7,245 bases of DNA, taken from the NCBI RefSeq assembly GCF_039928515.1, contig NZ_JBDSSZ010000367.1. One strand, given 5' to 3'. The notes beneath the pieces were generated by a model. That model was not told where the DNA came from. It worked only from the letters and a program-made list of their open reading frames with translations, and made no database searches. The translations under genes were made by a program, and so were the position numbers. Each line of letters opens with the position of its first letter. Position 1 is the stretch's first letter. Of the stretch, positions 5,960 through 7,245 are shown in pieces. Source of the DNA: Capsulimonas sp039928515. GTDB taxonomy: Bacteria > Armatimonadota > Armatimonadia > Armatimonadales > Capsulimonadaceae.

Positions 5960-6880
5960 ATGCACAAAGCCCCATTGACCCAATCATCCTCCCAATCCGG
6001 CTTTACGCTGATCGAATTGCTGCTCGTGATCGCAATTATTGCGGCGCTGGCGGCGATCATCCTGCCGGTCTTTTTTCGATACCGCGAAAAAGGCCGGTCT
6101 TATGCGTGTATGTCCAACGAGCATCAGCTCGCTTTTGGGATGCTGATGTACGTGAACGACAACAATGATAAGTTTCCGGCAGGAAGCCGAAATATCCCTG
6201 GCGCCGGCTGGTGCGGCGGTGTGTATCCTTACGTCCAAGACCGCCGGATCTTCCAATGTCCGAGCGATTCCACGTCCCGACAGACGGCAAGCGCGGCAGG
6301 TTCTCCCATCTTCTACCCCGTCTCTTACGGTTTTAATTCGAACCTTGGCGCTCGCTTCAAAGATCCTGCAAATCCTGTTCCCGCCTTTTGTCTGCATCCT
6401 GCGGCCACGCTCTCCTCACTGGATGCGCCCGTGCAGACGGTGATGTTCTTCGAAGTCTCACACGCCGCGTCGCTGATCGACCCCGCCCTCAGTTCGGCGG
6501 CGTACCGAAGCACGGCGGCGTGCAGTCCCACCGGCAACCTGGACCTTGGCTCCTCTGACCGATTTCCCACCGGCTGCCCGTCGGGATCGACGCCGGGAAA
6601 TCACATCGATTACGCCACGGGCAATATCGACGGCCGCCCCGTCAACAACGGCCTGGAGACAGAAACACGGCATGAACGAGGCTCCGCCTTCGTCGCCTGC
6701 GACGGTCACGGCTATATTCTGGGGGCTGACAAAATCTCCGGCGGCGCCAACGCCCAGAGCGCCACAAGCGCCCCTGAGGAATATCCGCTGCCGCCTCCCC
6801 TTGATCCCAACCAGCGCAGCTACCGCGCCGGCGGAACCGAGAGCATGCCCTACCACGCCATGACATTCAGTACAAAGTGA
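5960..6880 (+). CDS. Type II pseudopilin-like protein with H-X9-DG motif (DUF1559-like)
   Basis: 306 residues. A 14-residue leader ends SG, followed by FTLIELLLVIAIIAALAAII. The prepilin peptidase (PilD-type) would cut between G14 and F15, and E19 is the conserved Glu5 of mature pilins. After the helix comes FRYREKGRSYACMSNEHQLA and the YVNDNNDKFP segment, typical of the large pseudopilin families of Armatimonadota and Planctomycetota. H238 followed by nine residues and D248-G249 is the H-X9-DG motif that names the family's C-terminal region. Such proteins occur in many copies per genome and are presumed to be part of type II secretion or pilus-like assemblies at the envelope; individual roles are unknown. 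The ribosome site is weak (a GAG four bases before the ATG), but the leader length supports this start. No other pilus genes are seen nearby. Confidence 0.93.
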   Translation: MHKAPLTQSSSQSGFTLIELLLVIAIIAALAAIILPVFFRYREKGRSYACMSNEHQLAFGMLMYVNDNNDKFPAGSRNIPGAGWCGGVYPYVQDRRIFQCPSDSTSRQTASAAGSPIFYPVSYGFNSNLGARFKDPANPVPAFCLHPAATLSSLDAPVQTVMFFEVSHAASLIDPALSSAAYRSTAACSPTGNLDLGSSDRFPTGCPSGSTPGNHIDYATGNIDGRPVNNGLETETRHERGSAFVACDGHGYILGADKISGGANAQSATSAPEEYPLPPPLDPNQRSYRAGGTESMPYHAMTFSTK

Positions 6881-6892
6881 GGCCCGACCGCC

Positions 6893-7099
6893 TTATCCCT
6901 CTTCCCCACGCGCAAAGCGCTCCTCCCACTGCTTCGCCGTCGGCAAACTCCCCTGCATGGCCTCCGGCAGCCGTTCGGTGAGATGATACGCCGACACGCC
7001 GATGGGCGCCGAGCCTATTTTGTCGTAATCACGATCGTCGTCGCACCGGCCATAAATGACCGGCCTGTGCCTGCAAGGACGGTAAACCGCCCTGACCAA
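6893..7099 (-). pseudogene. Short reading frame, possible 3' remnant of a truncated gene
   Basis: On the minus strand the frame is open from a stop at 7129-7127 to TAA at 6895-6893. Its downstream part, from about 7034 (DDDRDYDKIGSAPIGVSAYH onward to EERFARGEEG), has the G/C-rich third positions and charged, helix-like composition of real coding sequence. Its upstream part is translated straight from the inverted-repeat element at 7041-7169 and looks non-coding (basic, Arg-rich). The only starts are a TTG inside the element or internal codons without a ribosome site. A gene whose 5' part was lost when the element arrived is plausible; a small intact gene or a chance frame are the alternatives. 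I do not recognise the product. It converges on the pilin gene with 12 bases between them. Confidence 0.3.
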
Positions 7100-7169
7100 A
7101 GATTGCTGGCTTTTTCTTAGCCCCGTTCAGGGGGCTCCCTCTCAGGCCGGTCATTTATGGCCGGTGCGA
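7041..7169. repeat. 129-base element bounded by 27-base perfect inverted repeats
   Basis: The left arm (7041-7067) is the exact reverse complement of the right arm (7143-7169). Each arm contains ACCGGCC twice in direct orientation, or its complement. The inner 75 bases form two more hairpins: CGGT-AA-ACCG (7080-7089) and AGCCCC, loop GTTCAG, GGGGCT (7119-7136). The whole would fold as a three-way junction. Five T follow the right arm, so a plus-strand transcript could terminate here. No target-site duplication is visible, and no transposase is present. It may be a MITE-like or REP-like dispersed repeat. Confidence 0.85.
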
Positions 7170-7209
7170 TTTTTGTCCAGTAATAAGCAATTGTGAGACC
7201 AGGGAATTC

Positions 7210-7228
7210 GTCCAGCAGCCTGCTGGAC
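7210..7228. repeat. 19-base near-perfect palindrome
   Basis: GTCCAGCAG and CTGCTGGAC are perfect inverted 9-base arms around a single C. This is the form expected of an operator for a dimeric regulator, or of a small hairpin. Nothing downstream is visible to decide between these. Bases 7170-7209 and 7229-7245 show no gene. Confidence 0.5.
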
Positions 7229-7245
7229 ACTCGCGGGATGGGGTG

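Noticed and set aside
5083..6060. Minus-strand open frame of 325 codons, longer than any complete gene here
   Set aside because: It is antisense to the PEP-CTERM gene, crosses its terminator and enters the pilin gene. The sense strand has signal peptide, LamG and sorting motifs, so this is a shadow.

Overview
The window is GC-rich bacterial DNA. A type II pseudopilin with an H-X9-DG motif, a PEP-CTERM surface protein and a three-gene set of phage-tail-collar (microcystin-dependent-protein-like) proteins occur together. That combination, and the pilin sequence after its hydrophobic helix, suggest Armatimonadota (Capsulimonas-like). A planctomycete is the main alternative. This placement is inference from protein style and was not tested by search.

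Layout. At the left edge is the 3' part of a plus-strand SNF2/RapA-type helicase (2-1231). It converges on a minus-strand gene set. Between them lies a long imperfect inverted repeat made of two diverged copies of a multi-hairpin element (about 1238-1575). Its outer end supplies the last codons and the stop codon of the neighbouring acetyltransferase gene. The minus-strand set reads, in transcription order: DUF6916-type protein (4804-4496), three paralogous tail-collar proteins (4460-3951, 3916-3419, 3389-2856), a Tat-signal protein of unknown function (2817-2074), and a GNAT acetyltransferase (2049-1555). Gaps are 24-38 bases, so it is probably one operon of six genes. A good sigma-70-type promoter lies at 4923-4952. 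Its leader holds a possible hairpin followed by eight U, so an attenuator or a small RNA is possible.

Divergent from that operon is a secreted LamG-like protein with a C-terminal PEP-CTERM sorting signal (5098-5847). It has a perfect -10 box upstream and a strong hairpin downstream. Next comes a pseudopilin of the H-X9-DG type (5960-6880). At the right edge are a short minus-strand reading frame that may be a gene remnant and a 129-base element bounded by 27-base perfect inverted repeats with two internal hairpins. A 19-base near-palindrome follows.

No function can be assigned to the tail-collar operon from sequence. There are no phage capsid, terminase or integrase genes here, so it looks like a resident chromosomal cluster and not a prophage. 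Its products combine probably cytoplasmic collar proteins with one Tat-exported protein and an acetyltransferase that might modify a partner. It is the best candidate in the window for an uncharacterised system.
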